Positions 48,863-60,999 of a DNA stretch of 64,000 nucleotides are shown here, piece after piece. The notes beneath the pieces are model-generated. The model was not told where the DNA came from. It made no database searches and was given only the letters and a program-made list of their open reading frames with translations. The stretch's first letter is position 1, and each line of letters begins with the position of its first letter. The translations under genes and the position numbers were made by a program. Source of the DNA: Linum tenue (taxonomy: Eukaryota; Streptophyta; Magnoliopsida; Malpighiales; Linaceae); the NCBI GenBank assembly GCA_946122785.1, contig CAMGYJ010000007.1:7208909-7272908 (forward strand), in the 5' to 3' direction.

Positions 48863-49654
48863 CTGAATCGCTATTTGCCGCCCATAGTTTTATTATTTGC
48901 CGCCCGTAATTAGGAAAAATATGACGATATTGCCCCGCCTCATTTTAAAACCCTAAACCTATTCCAACCTAACCCTTCACCTGCTGCTGCCAAGACAAGG
49001 CCGCCGGCCAGCCACCTCCGCCGCCATCGAGAAGCCCGCCGCCGCCGCCGAGAAGCCTCTGGCCATCCACCTCCCGCAGCTGCCGAGCAGAAGCCGCCGC
49101 CGCCGAGCTCATTCTTCTTCTTAATCCTTTCTTCCCCTGTATGGAAAAGTGCGAAAGGGAGTGGGAGAGCAGAGAGGAGACAAGAAGGTGAATATAGAAG
49201 CGAACTTTAATGGTGCAGAACCAAGGATTAAGAAGAAGAATGAGGAGGTTGATGTGAAAGTTGTGAAAGTAAAGAAGAATGGACAGATACAGTTAGAATG
49301 GTTCGGCTCAAGGTGTAAAGGTTTGGAATTGGACGAGCCCATCAGCTTGCAATTTCTCGCCGCCGTCCGACACGCCGGAGCGGACCCCGTCCGCCCGGTC
49401 CGGTCGGACCGATCTGATTGAGTTTCTGGTTCGATTTAAATTAATATTTATTACATTTATTTTAAATACAATTGTTAGTATCTTAATTAGTTTAGTATTG
49501 ATAGTTGAATAATTAGTATATAATTGGTATATAATTTGTTTTAAAAAATCATTTTAGAGAATAGAATATAAAAAAAATTTGGAGGGCAAAATTATCTTTT
49601 TAGTGTTTTTTACGGGCGGCAAATAGTAATTACCAGGGCGGCAAATAGTAACCC
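48863..49654. mobile_element. MULE-type MITE related to 3934-4775
   Basis: Inverted ends share GCTATTTGCCGCCC / GGGCGGCAAATAG. The left end begins CTGAATCG, as does the complement of the right end of the 3934 element. Flanks TCTTCTTTA (48854-48862) and TCTTTCTTTA (49655-49664) look like a 9-bp duplication with one inserted T. The interior has a GC-rich Pro/Ala-coding-like stretch (48980-49110) and a short frame at 49149-49421, possibly captured host sequence, not identified. Confidence 0.7.
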
Positions 49655-49664
49655 TCTTTCTTTA

Positions 49665-51045
49665 TTATTGTCGGTCTTTTCTCGAACCAACAAGCAAAAT
49701 AAACAACCATTTTTTTCTGAATACACGAGCATATTTTTTAACGATCCGATCATATTTATTTCGTTTTAGACAATAAATTCTACCCATAATTGTTATCGAA
49801 GTTCCATCCAGCTTCCCAATGCTTTTAATCAAACCTTTCGATCCACAATACAACTAGACCTTGAAATATAATCAACCAACATTACCAGACACAAAATACG
49901 AGAAAACTTGAATTCTTATCACAAAAATGTCAAACAAACACCTAACTTTGGAAAGATCTAAACATGTAAACCATCAATGACATTGCATTATGTTTCCATT
50001 TCGTCCATATCACAACTATCTAGTTAGTTCATATATTGTATAATCACTTTGCTGTAACCTTCCAGTCCATACAAAATTGTTGTTCAACAAAAGCCAAAAA
50101 CTGTCCAATTTCTACAAAACAAATAGGAAAGAATGCAAATGCAAGCACAGCCGCAAGAGTGACAGAGATAAAAAAAAAAAAAAAAGCTCACCAGCTGGTC
50201 CCTTTGTTTCTTTCCACTGGAAGTTGAAATGAAACACATCAGATCACAATCTCTCTGTTTCTTTCTTCTCCCTTTCCTTTTCGATTTCCCCACTTCCTTC
50301 TCATTTCCAATTCCAAGCCCCAGCCCAGAAGCTCATTGTAGCAAATCAACGAGGTTGTCAATCCGGTTTAGTCCGTTGATCTGATCGAGTATTATCCAAT
50401 CTCTTTAAATTGATTTAGCAAGAATATATGAAAAAGTCATTATATTGTTCATACATTTATAAATTATATCAAATCTCATCTATATAGAATATAATAACAT
50501 ATAATACTACACCAAAAAAATAATTCGTACTTAAATCCAACATATAATGAAAATTCAAACATACTAATATATAACATTAATATTCAAATGTTCAACTTAG
50601 AATTAAAAAAAAAAAGCATAAGTGGAAGAGGAAAACCATAAAAGAATGACAATTCGCATATCAAAGAGAGAATGCCGCCATATAACCTCCAACTCGACAA
50701 CCTTGCTAGTTGCTGCGAATCGACTCGATGAGTGTGTGGCTCCTTATTTCTTTACCGGATCTGGGTCAATCCAGGTCAACCAAGAGTTCGATGCTGCGGA
50801 TTGACAACCTTGAAATCAAAGAACAAAGAAATCAAATTACCAGTGCAATCACCCATCTCTTCCTCACTTACCATTCACCCCAACTATTTTACTTTCTAAC
50901 CCCCACACCCATTTCCCAACTTTCCAGTTTCCATCTCATCTTTTCCCCATGAAAAATCAAACTCTCCTCCCCTAATTCCTCCGTGACCCTCAACGCCCCT
51001 TTTCCATTCCCCTTCCCCCATATCTTTCCCGCTTCCCCTTCTCAA
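49665..51045. other. Intergenic upstream of CASPL
   Basis: AT-rich until about 50840, then C/T-rich leader of the CASPL gene (50880-51045). No other gene seen. Confidence 0.45.
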
Positions 51046-51108
51046 ATGGCTCCCCAGCCTCTCTTCTCCTCCTCCTCCTCCTCCGCCGCCGCCGCCGCCG
51101 ACCACTGA
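51046..51108 (+). promoter_or_regulatory. Short upstream ORF before CASPL
   Basis: Starts ATGGCTCCCCAG and encodes 20 residues rich in Ser and Ala, ending 22 bp before the main ATG. It could dampen translation of the downstream gene if the mRNA starts upstream. Confidence 0.4.
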
Positions 51109-51130
51109 TCCCCCCCGGCCGTCACACATC

Positions 51131-51876
51131 ATGTTCTCACCGCAGCCGCTGCGCAACGGCGAGACGCCGTCGCCACACCCCCGGATCTCCGCCCCTCACT
51201 TCCACTCCACTCTGTCCGCGCAGAAGCTCCGCCGATTCAACTCGCTCATCCTCCTCCTCCGCCTCCTCGCCTTCTGCTTCTCCCTCTCTTCCTCCATCTT
51301 CACCCTCACCAACTCCGGCGGCCCCGGCTCCCCCTCCTGGCGCGACTTCGACGCCTTTAGGTCAGTTCCAATTTCTTGTTTGGCTGCCGGGAAAAAAAAC
51401 AACATTTCGATTTCAATTTCAATTTCAAATTTGTTTCGCCTGATTCCCGCTCCTTCCTCGAGCCACAACCAAACAAAAACAATAAATTAAAAACTTATCT
51501 CCCTTTCCGCAGATACGTTTTCGCGGCGAATGCGATCGTGGCGGTGTACTCGCTCCTGGAAGTGGCGGCGTCGGCGTGGGAAGTTCTCAAGAGCGCGACG
51601 ATTTTTCCAGAGGTGCTGCAAGTGTGGTTCGATTTCGGGCACGACCAGATTTTCGCTTACCTGCTGCTGTCGGCGGGCTCGGCGGCGACGGCGCTCGCCC
51701 AGACGCTCAGGGAGGGAGGAGGAGACACCTGTGAATCTTACGGCGCTTTCTGCCTCCAGTCGGACATCGCCATTGCCCTGGGCTTCCTCGGGTTCCTGTT
51801 CCTAGGGTTCACCAGCTTGCTCTCGGGCTATCGGGTCGTCTGTTTTGTAATCAACGGCTCTCGTTTCCATCTCTGA
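51131..51876 (+). CDS. CASPL4: CASP-like membrane protein, subfamily 4 type
   Basis: Exons 51131-51360 and 51513-51876 join at an Arg codon ([17 protein letters not shown]) to give 197 residues. Four hydrophobic segments are visible: about 39-58 ([19 protein letters not shown]), 77-98, 117-137 ([18 protein letters not shown]) and 158-180 ([15 protein letters not shown]). This is the CASP/MARVEL-like topology. The conserved loop with Cys ([20 protein letters not shown]) supports CASPL4. Family members form membrane scaffolds, in Casparian strips for true CASPs; the role of CASPL4 proteins is poorly known. The N-terminus is Pro/Ser rich and cytosolic. The start is the first in-frame ATG after a short upstream ORF. 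Confidence 0.88.
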
Positions 51877-51961
51877 GAATTTCATAATTATAAAAAGGTT
51901 CTCGAGTTAAATAGGATTTTGATTTTGATTTTGTGTGTTATGATGGCATTCCTCACTTGGT

Positions 51962-53278
51962 AGGGTTAAAGACACATTTGGTCACTGAGATTACAAAATC
52001 GGGACATGTTTAGTCACTAGAAAAAGTTAATATCAAATTTGGTCACTACAATTACTAAAACTGGACGCATTTAGTCACTCGCCGTTAGTCTCCGTCCAAC
52101 TCCGTTAATGAAGTCCGTTAAGTGCTGAGGTGGCAAACAGAATTGCCTAATCAACCGGATATAACCCAACAAAAATAAAATCCGACCCACCACGTCATTA
52201 TAACCCGCCACGTCATTAAAACCAACCCAACCTAACCCAACCCATGAACCAACCCCACCCAACCCTTCTTCCTCCTTCCTCCCACTTCACACAGATCCAT
52301 CCATTTCTCAAACAATCTCCATTGATGCCTCGCCCACCTCCTCCATTCCCCTTCCTCTTTCTCATTCTATCTACCGCCGCCGCAGAAATATTCATCCAGA
52401 TATGGAATCCGCGACGGAAGGCATTTCCAAGCTCGGCATCAATGGCGATTTCGCGTCCTCCGTCCCTAATCTGCACAAGAACCTCTCGCTTCTGTCACCT
52501 GACCAGGTGAGAATCTTCGGCAGACTCTGTTTCTTTACTGCGTTGGCTGGTTCTTGCTCTCATTTCTATCGATCGAAAATGCGATTTGATTTTCTCTTCC
52601 ACCAATTCACCACGATATTTGTGGTTTAATGCTGTGGAAATAGTGGTTGCCGGATCCTAGATTGAGTTGGCGAAAATGCTTGTGGAGATTGGGTGGGAGG
52701 GGAGAGGAGGAGGAGGATGGAGTGAGGGGAAGCGCATTTGAGAGTGAAGGCGGGGTGGCCGCAGCCAGGGGAGGAGGAGAATGGGTAGGGCGGCGGCGAC
52801 GGGAATGGCGGGCAGGGAGTGGAATGTTGGGAGTTGCAGGAGTGAGATGCTGCTGCCGCGGCGGCGGTAGATAGAATGAGAAAGAGGAAGGGGAATGGAG
52901 GAGGTGGGCGAGGCATCAATGGAGATTGTTTGAGAAATGGATGGATCTGTGTGAAGTGGGAGGAAGGAGGAAGAAGGGTTGGGTGGGGTTGGGTCATGGG
53001 TTGGGTTGGGTTGGGTTGGTTTTAATGACGTGGCGGGTTATAATGACGTGGCGGGTCGGGTTTTATTTTTGTTGGGTTATATCCGGCTGATTAGGCAATT
53101 CTGTTTGCCACATCAGCACTTAACGGACTTCATTAACGGAGTTGGACGGAGACTAACGGCAAGTGACTAAATGTGTCCAGTTTTAGTAATTGTAGTGACC
53201 AAATTTGATATTAACTTTTTCTAGTGACTAAACATGTCCCGATTTTGTAATCTCAGTGACCAAATGTGTCTTTAACCC
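51962..53278. mobile_element. Pack-MULE with ~420-bp inverted ends
   Basis: Long inverted repeats of about 420 bp (51962-52385 with about 52860-53278) start GGGTTAAAGACACATTTGG. They are flanked by TCACTTGGT (51953-51961) and TCAGTTGGT (53279-53287), a 9-bp duplication with one change. Between the arms lies a captured host gene piece (see next entry). There is no transposase. Each arm also contains a mirrored proline-rich frame starting [15 protein letters not shown], with no evidence that it is translated. Confidence 0.9.
52402..52687 (+). pseudogene. USP: Captured fragment of UDP-sugar pyrophosphorylase gene
   Basis: An ATG-initiated exon 52402-52506 reads [17 protein letters not shown], then [18 protein letters not shown], followed by a GT donor. 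An intron of about 150 bp ends CGGATCCTAG at 52660. The next exon opens IELAKMLVE and then leaves the captured gene. The joined words SLLSPDQ-IELAKMLVE match the N-terminus of plant UDP-sugar pyrophosphorylase, the salvage enzyme making UDP-sugars from sugar-1-phosphates. Retention of the intron shows capture from genomic DNA, not from mRNA. Only about 44 residues of a roughly 600-residue enzyme are present, so there is no catalytic function. Confidence 0.8.
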
Positions 53279-53287
53279 TCAGTTGGT

Positions 53288-54662
53288 ACAATATGATTCA
53301 AGAGATAACGATTGTTTTGCTATTATTGATTGAGAGGAGATCGTGGTAGTTCGTTTGATATATGATTTTAGCAATGAAATTGAGTTTGATAAAAATTTTA
53401 AAGCAATCCAATCAATATGTACAATTTTCAACCTTAATTCTCTCATCAAAATTTAAGAGGTCGTTTGGCCTCGATGATGGAATATGGACCAAATGTCTCA
53501 AAATGGAAAAAATTATATCAAATTGTCTCATTAGGAAAAACAGAACGAGAATGCAACAATTGACTACAGACAATATGAGTTACTCCGTTTTACATCGGCT
53601 TGAATTAACAGAGGGAGGGACAAGTATTTTGAAATGATGCATAAATTGTACGATGAGCTAATTTCAAAACGATTGAGTCAAACTGTCTCATTTCTAAAAC
53701 TCATCATCCAAAACACCACACATCATATTCTTTCAAAATCAAAGAAAAAAACTGGTCCTATATGTTCCATCCATTTAAATTTGAGTCATTTTTTTACGAC
53801 GATTTTTTTCCAGACATTGACTTTCCAATTTTTATTTCAACATGTTGCTTCATTCAAAGAAGAACCAACCCTTTTAAGTGTTAATAAGTAGCGTAATCAA
53901 AATCACGTTTTAAAACTTAAGAACTTATGCATCCACGTTTTTAGGTCATCAAAACGTTTTTACATAGAATTACACTTTTCCCTTCCTAATGACTAATGTA
54001 ATCAAAATCGCACTTTAAAACTTTACGCTTTTATATCACACCAAAACGCTTCTATGTAGACTCATGTCAGCATAAGAAAGGGGTAGCAATCGAATTTTCT
54101 AATCTGAATTGTGCTGTTTGACTTGTCATCAATCATAACGACACAATCTGTAATCAATCCATCAAACTAGGGTTAAAGGGAGACTGGCCAGGTCGCCACT
54201 TGATAAGAAAGAATTATGAGAAGATCACTTTCTAACTCTTCCCCAAGGGCAAGACTTTTCCAAGACAGTAACAGACCTGCAGTGACCATGGCCAACCTGG
54301 AAAGACTTCTAAACCAAAGTTTCGAAGACTGCAACAGACCATGTCACTTAACATCACAGAGAATGTATGCACGTACAGAAACAAAGACATTGTTCTAAAA
54401 CGATATCTCCTGCCCAAAAAGTAGTAGTGCATGGTGAAAGTGTGATATCTTCAAAAAGAATTCACATGATGCAATGGAAAGTTTTGAAACTATTGGTGTT
54501 CCTGCATTAATTGGGATAATGGTGATCGAGTGATACAGGACAGTTCACAAGTTCAGATGTATTCTAGGTAGCAAAGAACAAGTTTTGGAAACTGCTGTAT
54601 AGTGTTCTCTAATAAAGCTTCTTATCTAAACAGGATACAAGTAAAACCAGACCACTCCATTC
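53288..54662. other. Intergenic between Pack-MULE and OST4
   Basis: AT-rich, with a few short unconvincing frames. The 3' UTR of OST4 probably occupies the last few hundred bases. Confidence 0.45.
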
Positions 54663-54779
54663 TCAGTTGTTGCCTTCGTATTTCGGGTCGGCAACGACGT
54701 AGTGATAGGCAATCACCAGGAGGAAGATGAAGATGCCGAGGAAATTGGCGAAAAATCCGAGGTCTTGGTCGTCAAACAT
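54663..54779 (-). CDS. OST4: OST4, small subunit of oligosaccharyltransferase
   Basis: A 38-residue protein beginning [17 protein letters not shown] and ending ADPKYEGNN. It has one membrane helix (about 10-31) and matches plant OST4 (Dolichyl-diphosphooligosaccharide-protein glycosyltransferase subunit 4), which is normally 35-40 residues. OST4 sits in the ER membrane and stabilises the STT3-containing complex that N-glycosylates proteins. The ATG follows directly a consensus acceptor (TTCTGCAG), so the leader is spliced. The gene is complete despite its size. Confidence 0.93.
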   Translation of the reverse strand: MFDDQDLGFFANFLGIFIFLLVIAYHYVVADPKYEGNN

Positions 54780-55880
54780 CTGCAGAATCCAACAATGAAA
54801 CATGGCATTTATCAGAACTATATACATCATAGTAGTTTAATCATCCATCAAACAACAAAATCTGCAACGTAACACTGCAGTTTCCCCCCATTAAGAAGAG
54901 TGGCAGACTAGCGTGGAAAAGAATGTAGCTCCAGTTCAGCCACCATTTGTTAGACATAGATCTAGGTTAAATGTGCCACCTTGTTATCGACTGTCAAGGT
55001 TCGACAGAATTAAGAGCTTGATTTGCATATTGCAACCCATGAAATCATACTAGTTCATCTCCCAAGAAACAAACTGTGGTTGCCAAAAACAGGGCAATTG
55101 TCTTCATACCCCAAAAGCTATAAGATTGCAAACACTCTACGGAAGAACGACTTCGCTTTCAACCTGCATGCTACACTTAGCTTGTAGGCAGTCTGACAAA
55201 GGAACTAGCAAAGCAGACCAAGCAATTAACCTAAATTATTATACTTCCCAAGAAGGCTAAGGGCGGGCAAGAATGAGAATTCATAAACAGAACGATATGC
55301 CCTTGTTCAAGGGGGATCATTTCTCCAGAATTCATTTCAAATTTGATTCGCACCATTGGAATGCCTCGTTAGCTACTCCAATTACTCTGCGCCGAGATGA
55401 AATTCACTGCCAGAAAAAGTTCCCCCTATGTACCACAGTACCGCCCAACAAAATTAAGGGCATGATTACGAAACAAGGGGAATTCACTATGCGATCTCTC
55501 AGGGGTTCTACCGGTTTTAGCATTATTATCTTAATGGCTCACACAAGATAGACACAAAGGGGCTGCCGGATTTCAGTCGTGTATATTAGAAGAAGAATAA
55601 ACCAAGAAATCGATTCCAACACCAGATCTTAGACCCAGACGGCGATCTGCGATCTGCCGTCCGTGTAGAATAGAAACGAGAAAATCGAGAACTGAACAGA
55701 CGAGGGAAAGGAAGGATTGGGGTCTTGGGGGACATATACCTTTGATAATGCGGGAGCTACGCGTGGTAGACGAGAAAAACTATGGCCGCCGGCGAGAAGG
55801 GATGGGATGGGGTCTGAACTCTGAAGCACGCGCGTTCTCTTGCTCGATCTGCTTCCCTCTGAAACTCAGTAGCTAGATGA
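54780..55880 (-). other. OST4 5' UTR intron and leader exon
   Basis: On the minus strand the donor GTATATGTCC lies at 55740, after a leader exon ending TTATCAAAG (55741 to about 55870). The intron runs to 54780. No coding content. Confidence 0.7.
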
Positions 55881-55988
55881 GATAGAAATGAAAAATGGAA
55901 GGCCCGTCTACAGTTTTACGGAGGAGTCAACGGCCCATTATTACTTGGTCTATCTTCTCGTACTTATGGGCCAACGCCCGAAAAAATA

Positions 55989-56504
55989 GGGAAAAAATCC
56001 AAAAGTACCACAGTTTAAAAAAATAATTCCAAAAAAACTACTCAATCCCAAAAAATTCCAAAAATACTACCTTTTTCAAAAACCGCCACCCCACCCTGCG
56101 GTTTACACGAAAACCGCTTATCGGGGGCGCAGTTTTCTATGCAAACCGCGGGGCTAAGGGGCGGTTATAAAAAAAAAAAATTGGACCAAACCGCTGGGTG
56201 GGGTAGCGGTTTGGCCCAAAACCGCCACCCCACCCAGCGGTTTGGTCCATTTTTTTTTTCCGATCAACTCCTAACTTCGGCAGAAACTTCAAACAAACGT
56301 AACTTTGTACTCGGGTATCCGATCGTAGCGATTTTTTTTCATTTTGCATAACTTTTCAAGATCTACAACTTTTACTAGGATGAAATTTTCAAAACAGGAA
56401 TTATTTGTGGATATACGGGACCTTGAGAATAACTTTATCTTTACTTTTCACAAATCCATGTACATTTTGAAATTATGATTATATTAAAAGTTGTAGATCT
56501 TGAA
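55989..56504. mobile_element. Partial palindrome-ladder element, relative of 5520-6371
   Basis: Starts GGGAAAAAATCCAAAAGTAC, close to the end of the element at 5520. It then shows units of about 30 nt of the form AAACCGC..GCGGTTT (56080-56250), the same design with a different core word. A matching right end was not found. It contains an exact 24-bp inverted repeat (56351-56374 with 56485-56508). Confidence 0.6.
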
Positions 56505-56970
56505 AAGTGATGGCAATTTCAACCCGTCCCGCGGGTATTACCTGACCTGACCCGTGATGGGACGGGTATTACCCGATCCGCAGTAGCGTGGGGCGGGGCA
56601 TGAGTATCTACTTCCGACCCGCCCTGCCCCGCGCCGCCACGTTCTAGACTCATTTTATATCAATTTCTTACAATATCTATACATATTTCTCCTATTTTGA
56701 CTTTTCTTCAACTAGTTAGAGTCGATCTTTCAACTTGTTAGGCTCAATTATCCATTCAATTATCAATATTTTTCATTCTTAAAGTGTTTTTCCCTACGTT
56801 TCATTGTAAAAAGTAAAATTTACTTGTATTTTTTTTGAACAACATGTAAGAGTGGGTCGACCCGCCCCGCCCCGTACCCGCGCGGGTTTTACCCGCCCCG
56901 ACCCGTAGTAGCGTGGGACGGCGCATGGGAATTGAGGTACCCGCCCCGCCCCGCCCCATTGCCATCACTA
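56505..56970. mobile_element. hAT MITE, relative of 11607-12066
   Basis: Ends AGTGATGGCAAT / ATTGCCATCACTA and subterminal GTAGTAGCGTGGGGCGGGG-like words match the 11607 element. Flanking 8-bp sequences agree in only five positions, so this is an older insertion or its borders are rearranged. Confidence 0.75.
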
Positions 56971-59900
56971 GTCTAGGAGTTGCATTCGGGAGAGTTGGTC
57001 ATGTGTGTTGGGGTCGTTTGGAAGTTGTGATTCTTCAAATTGAATGTATTGGGTTAATTAGTGTATTATTATTTGATGTATTAGACAAATACTTTGTTTA
57101 GATGTTTAGATTGTGTTTTTGTTGTAAAGACATAAAAGTTAATTTTGAGTGATTGTGAACAATCTCAACAAAAAGTAGAGACTGACAATCCCTCAATTTT
57201 GAGTGATTGTGGTTAGGGGTGGGATTCGGTTTTTCGGTAAACGGTTTACCGTTTTACCGAACCGTTTAGGCGACCGAGCGTGGGCTGGGGTGTATCGGTT
57301 TACCGAATCCGGTATCGGTATTTACCGATGGTAAATCGGTAAACTGTTTACCGAACCCAAAACGACGTCGTTTTGATTGGCCCCCAAATCTATACCCTAA
57401 TTCCTAAACAACGAAACCTAGCCGCCAGCCCTTCTCTTCTCTTCTTCGTTCGAAAATCGCAGAGAGGCGAGAGCCACCTCTTTTCTTCTTCTCATATTCG
57501 CCGGCCGCTCCTTCTGCTGACGAAGGCGACGAGCAGCGCATCGATTCCCACGGGCCACGACGGCGACGACGGACTGGCCGCAACGCCACCTTCCCGCTTC
57601 CCTCGCCGACTGGCCGCAACGCCACCTTCCCGCTCCGCCACCTTCCCAGCTCCGCCACCTTCCCACTTCCCCACCGACGACGGCGACGAGCTTCCACCGA
57701 CGAGCTTCCAGCTCACAGCTCCGCCACCTGGCCCGAATCCCTCACCTCCCAGACCCCAGTCTCCCTTCCCTCGGCGATTAATAGGTAAGTTGTTGACTTG
57801 TTGAGTTGTGCATTTTGCATTTCGGATTCTCACCTACTGTGTTGACTCTACCGAGTAGCTCTACTTGCAGAATCCCACCTATGCAGAGAACTGGTTTTGG
57901 TAAGTCTCTGAGCTCTGCCGAGTCGGCTTTCCTGCAGACGAGGCTGACAAATTGACAAATTGAGAAAGGAAAGGTGGAGAATGGCAGAATGCACTCTGTC
58001 TCTAGGTGTTTGATAATATTGTTAGGAAAGCTTATTGAGTAATCTTGTTAGGAAAGGACAGAGTTACTCTGCTGTGCTTGTCTATGATCAAATGACCAGC
58101 GATGTAGCATTCAGGTTTTGAGGTGAATGTAGTGGCGTACAATAGCTTTGAAGTTTGAACAAAGACAACGAAGCCATTTTTGAACCAACGAAGCCATTTT
58201 TGAACAAAACCTTGTTGACTTGTTGTGCATTCTGAGTTCATTTTGTGTTTGAATTTTGATATTCAGAAATCAGAATTGAATGTAATTGTTGTGCATTTTG
58301 ATATTCAGAGTTGGTTTGGGGCAGAGAACTTGGATTGTGCATTTTTGAGAGCAAAGGGACGAAGGAGACAGCATACAACAAGCCAACAGGCAACAACAGT
58401 CAACATTCACTGAATTCTGAATATGTATGTTAGTGAATTTAGCAATAACAATTAGCCAAAATCTATATATGTATGTTAATAAGTTAATTGAATTGCAGTT
58501 TCAAGTTTGTATTGAATTGATGAGAATTGATCATTGAGTTTGATTGACCTAAAATTGATGAGAAATTGTTGTTTAGGAGGTTTATGACTATGTGTTCATT
58601 TTGTTGTTTTTTGTAGGACGAAAGCTTCTGCTGGCAGCCGTGGAGGAGGTAGTAAGAAGAAGAAAGCTAGTTCTCTACCTCCTCGAAGCTCTTCAAAAAA
58701 AGGGAAGTCTTCGGCTAGTAGCACACCTTCCATTACTGCAAATCCACCTGCAGCTGCAGCAAATCCATCTCCTGAGGCAAATCCTCCTCCATCTACAGCA
58801 AATCCTCCACCATCTGTTGAGGTACCTGGTGTACAGAAGAAAATTGAGAAAGGGAAGGGGAAGAAGTCAAAATCTAAGTGGTGGATTCCTTACACCCGTG
58901 TGCTAGTTGATGACTACCCATACGGCAAATGCAAACGGTGTGGAGGGATGATCAAAGCTCATTCAACCTTCAATGGGACAAGTGGTTTGAAGAGTCATCA
59001 CCTAATGTGCGAGAGGAAGGCGAATGAAGCTAGTGGTCAGTCGGTATTGAATTATCAACCTGGAAGTGGAGATGGTGAGGTAGGCTCTCTTACTTAGAGC
59101 TGTCAAAATGTAACCCGACCCGAGTAACCCGCCCGATCAACCCGACCCGCAACCCGCCCGCAACCCGATTTGACTAAAAGTCAATGACCCGTAACCCGCC
59201 CGACCCGCAACCCGATCGACCTGCAACCCGACCAACCCGCAACCTGATCGACCCGCAACCCGACTAACCCGCAACCCGATCAACCCGCAACCCGATTAAT
59301 CCGCAACCCGACCAACCCGCAACTCGACTAACCCGAACTTGTAACCCGACCAACCCGCAGACCGACTATAATAGAAGGAATTCGATGAAGATAAACCAAA
59401 AGTTGACATTTGAAAGAGGGCTTGCAATTTTCAAAGAGATATTTTATTCATGAATGAAATAAAAGAGATAAAGCAAAAGGTAGGATGGCGGCAGTTTGAA
59501 ACTTTAGGAGTTAAAATTTTCAGGGAGATGGCGGGCAGATTCACGGATGCAAAATTTCAGGATTTGAAAGAGGGAAAAATTTATGATTGTAGAGGCAAAT
59601 TTTTGGAGCAAAAATTTGGATTGTAGAGGCGGCAACAAAATGAAAATGTGCTTATAAAAAAAATAATAAAATAAATAAATAAATAAATAAAATGTGCTGA
59701 ATTGCTTGGCGAAACTTTTAAGAAAGCAATTTTAAATGAGTACCATTGATATTTAGTAAATACTTGTATCGTATATGTACTCGTATTTATTTTATTTGTT
59801 TAAAATTTTCATATGTGTATTATTGTCAAGTTATTTTATTTTTTCTCGTTCATTTGATGGTTTCTGACTTCCCGTAATATACACGTATAAAACCAGTATA

Positions 59901-60589
59901 ACACATTTAATATCCTTATTTAATGAATTAAATTGCTAACTTAACTATTATTTAGATGTACAAGTAATTAGGAGCCTTCACATGCCCCTTCTCAGCAACC
60001 TAATAAAATATGTACAAGAAACAACATCAACCAAATGTGTCTAGTAATTCGCCAAATGGAATCCGAAGTCTAATTTACCAACATTAACCAGAACCTTTGA
60101 CGTCATGGATCGAACTAGTAAAGATCATTAATGCATGTAATGTAGAAAAAGAAGCCATTAAATTATGACACTCTTTGATTCATCCATAGCTAAGCTTGGT
60201 CAATTCATCCATAGCTCAGCATACATACATCATGGTAAAGCCAGGGAAATGATATTTCCAAAATTTCCTTTGAAATCAATACATCAGAAAATACAAATCA
60301 TCCATAAATTACTAATTAAGCAAACTAAAAGTTAAACAGAGCTTACCAACAGTATAAAATGACCAAATCTAAACTCCACCTTACATTATCTACAAAATCT
60401 TGACAAAATACTTAATGTCTAACAACCAAACACAAGAAACAAGACAAATACAAAGGCATGAATTGAACAGTGAGGCATCATTTAAAATGTTAAAATGAGG
60501 CAGTGAGACATCACTAATTACTGCAATTCTACAATCAGAGCAGTAAGACATCATTGAAAAGAGAGATATTTTCTCTGGTAAGTTTGTCT

Positions 60590-60770
60590 ATGAACGAAGA
60601 GAGAAGGAAGAGAAAGAGGAATGTGTTTGTCTCTGGAAAACAAAGAGAGAATGGGAGAAGGAAAAGAAGATGAGAGCTTTCTTTGCCTCGGGAAAGGAAG
60701 AGATATGAGAGAAGGGAAAGAAGATGGGTGTGTTTCTTTTTGTCTCTGTGAAAGGAAGAGAGAAGCAAAA
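60590..60770. repeat. Purine-rich ~58-bp imperfect tandem repeats
   Basis: Units share GGAAAGGAAGAGA and GAAAAGAAGATG words, about three to four times. Frames across it are Ser/Phe/Leu-rich low complexity on the minus strand; I do not call a gene. Confidence 0.5.
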
Positions 60771-60999
60771 CAGTTCGTTTTGGGGGGAAATATCGTGGGT
60801 GGGAAAATTTTCGTTAAGTTGGTGGAATTTTTTTTTGTTTGGGCGGCCAAATTTGTTCTTTTTCGCTAATGAAAAGTTTTTGTTGTACTTTTCTTGGTGG
60901 GAACGTTTTTGGAGCCAAAGGAAATTTTGAAAATCAATGAAATTCTTACAAATTAGTGGAAATATTTTGTTTCGCTTTTCTTCACAGTAAATATGGTGA

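Noticed and set aside
52244..52510. Proline-rich frames in both arms of the Pack-MULE
   Set aside because: They are mirror copies within the inverted repeats and show no family resemblance; likely by-products of the arm sequence.
57373..57804. 143-codon frame in the leader of the hAT transposon
   Set aside because: Low-complexity Pro/Ser/Arg content, no domain, and frames on both strands are equally long.
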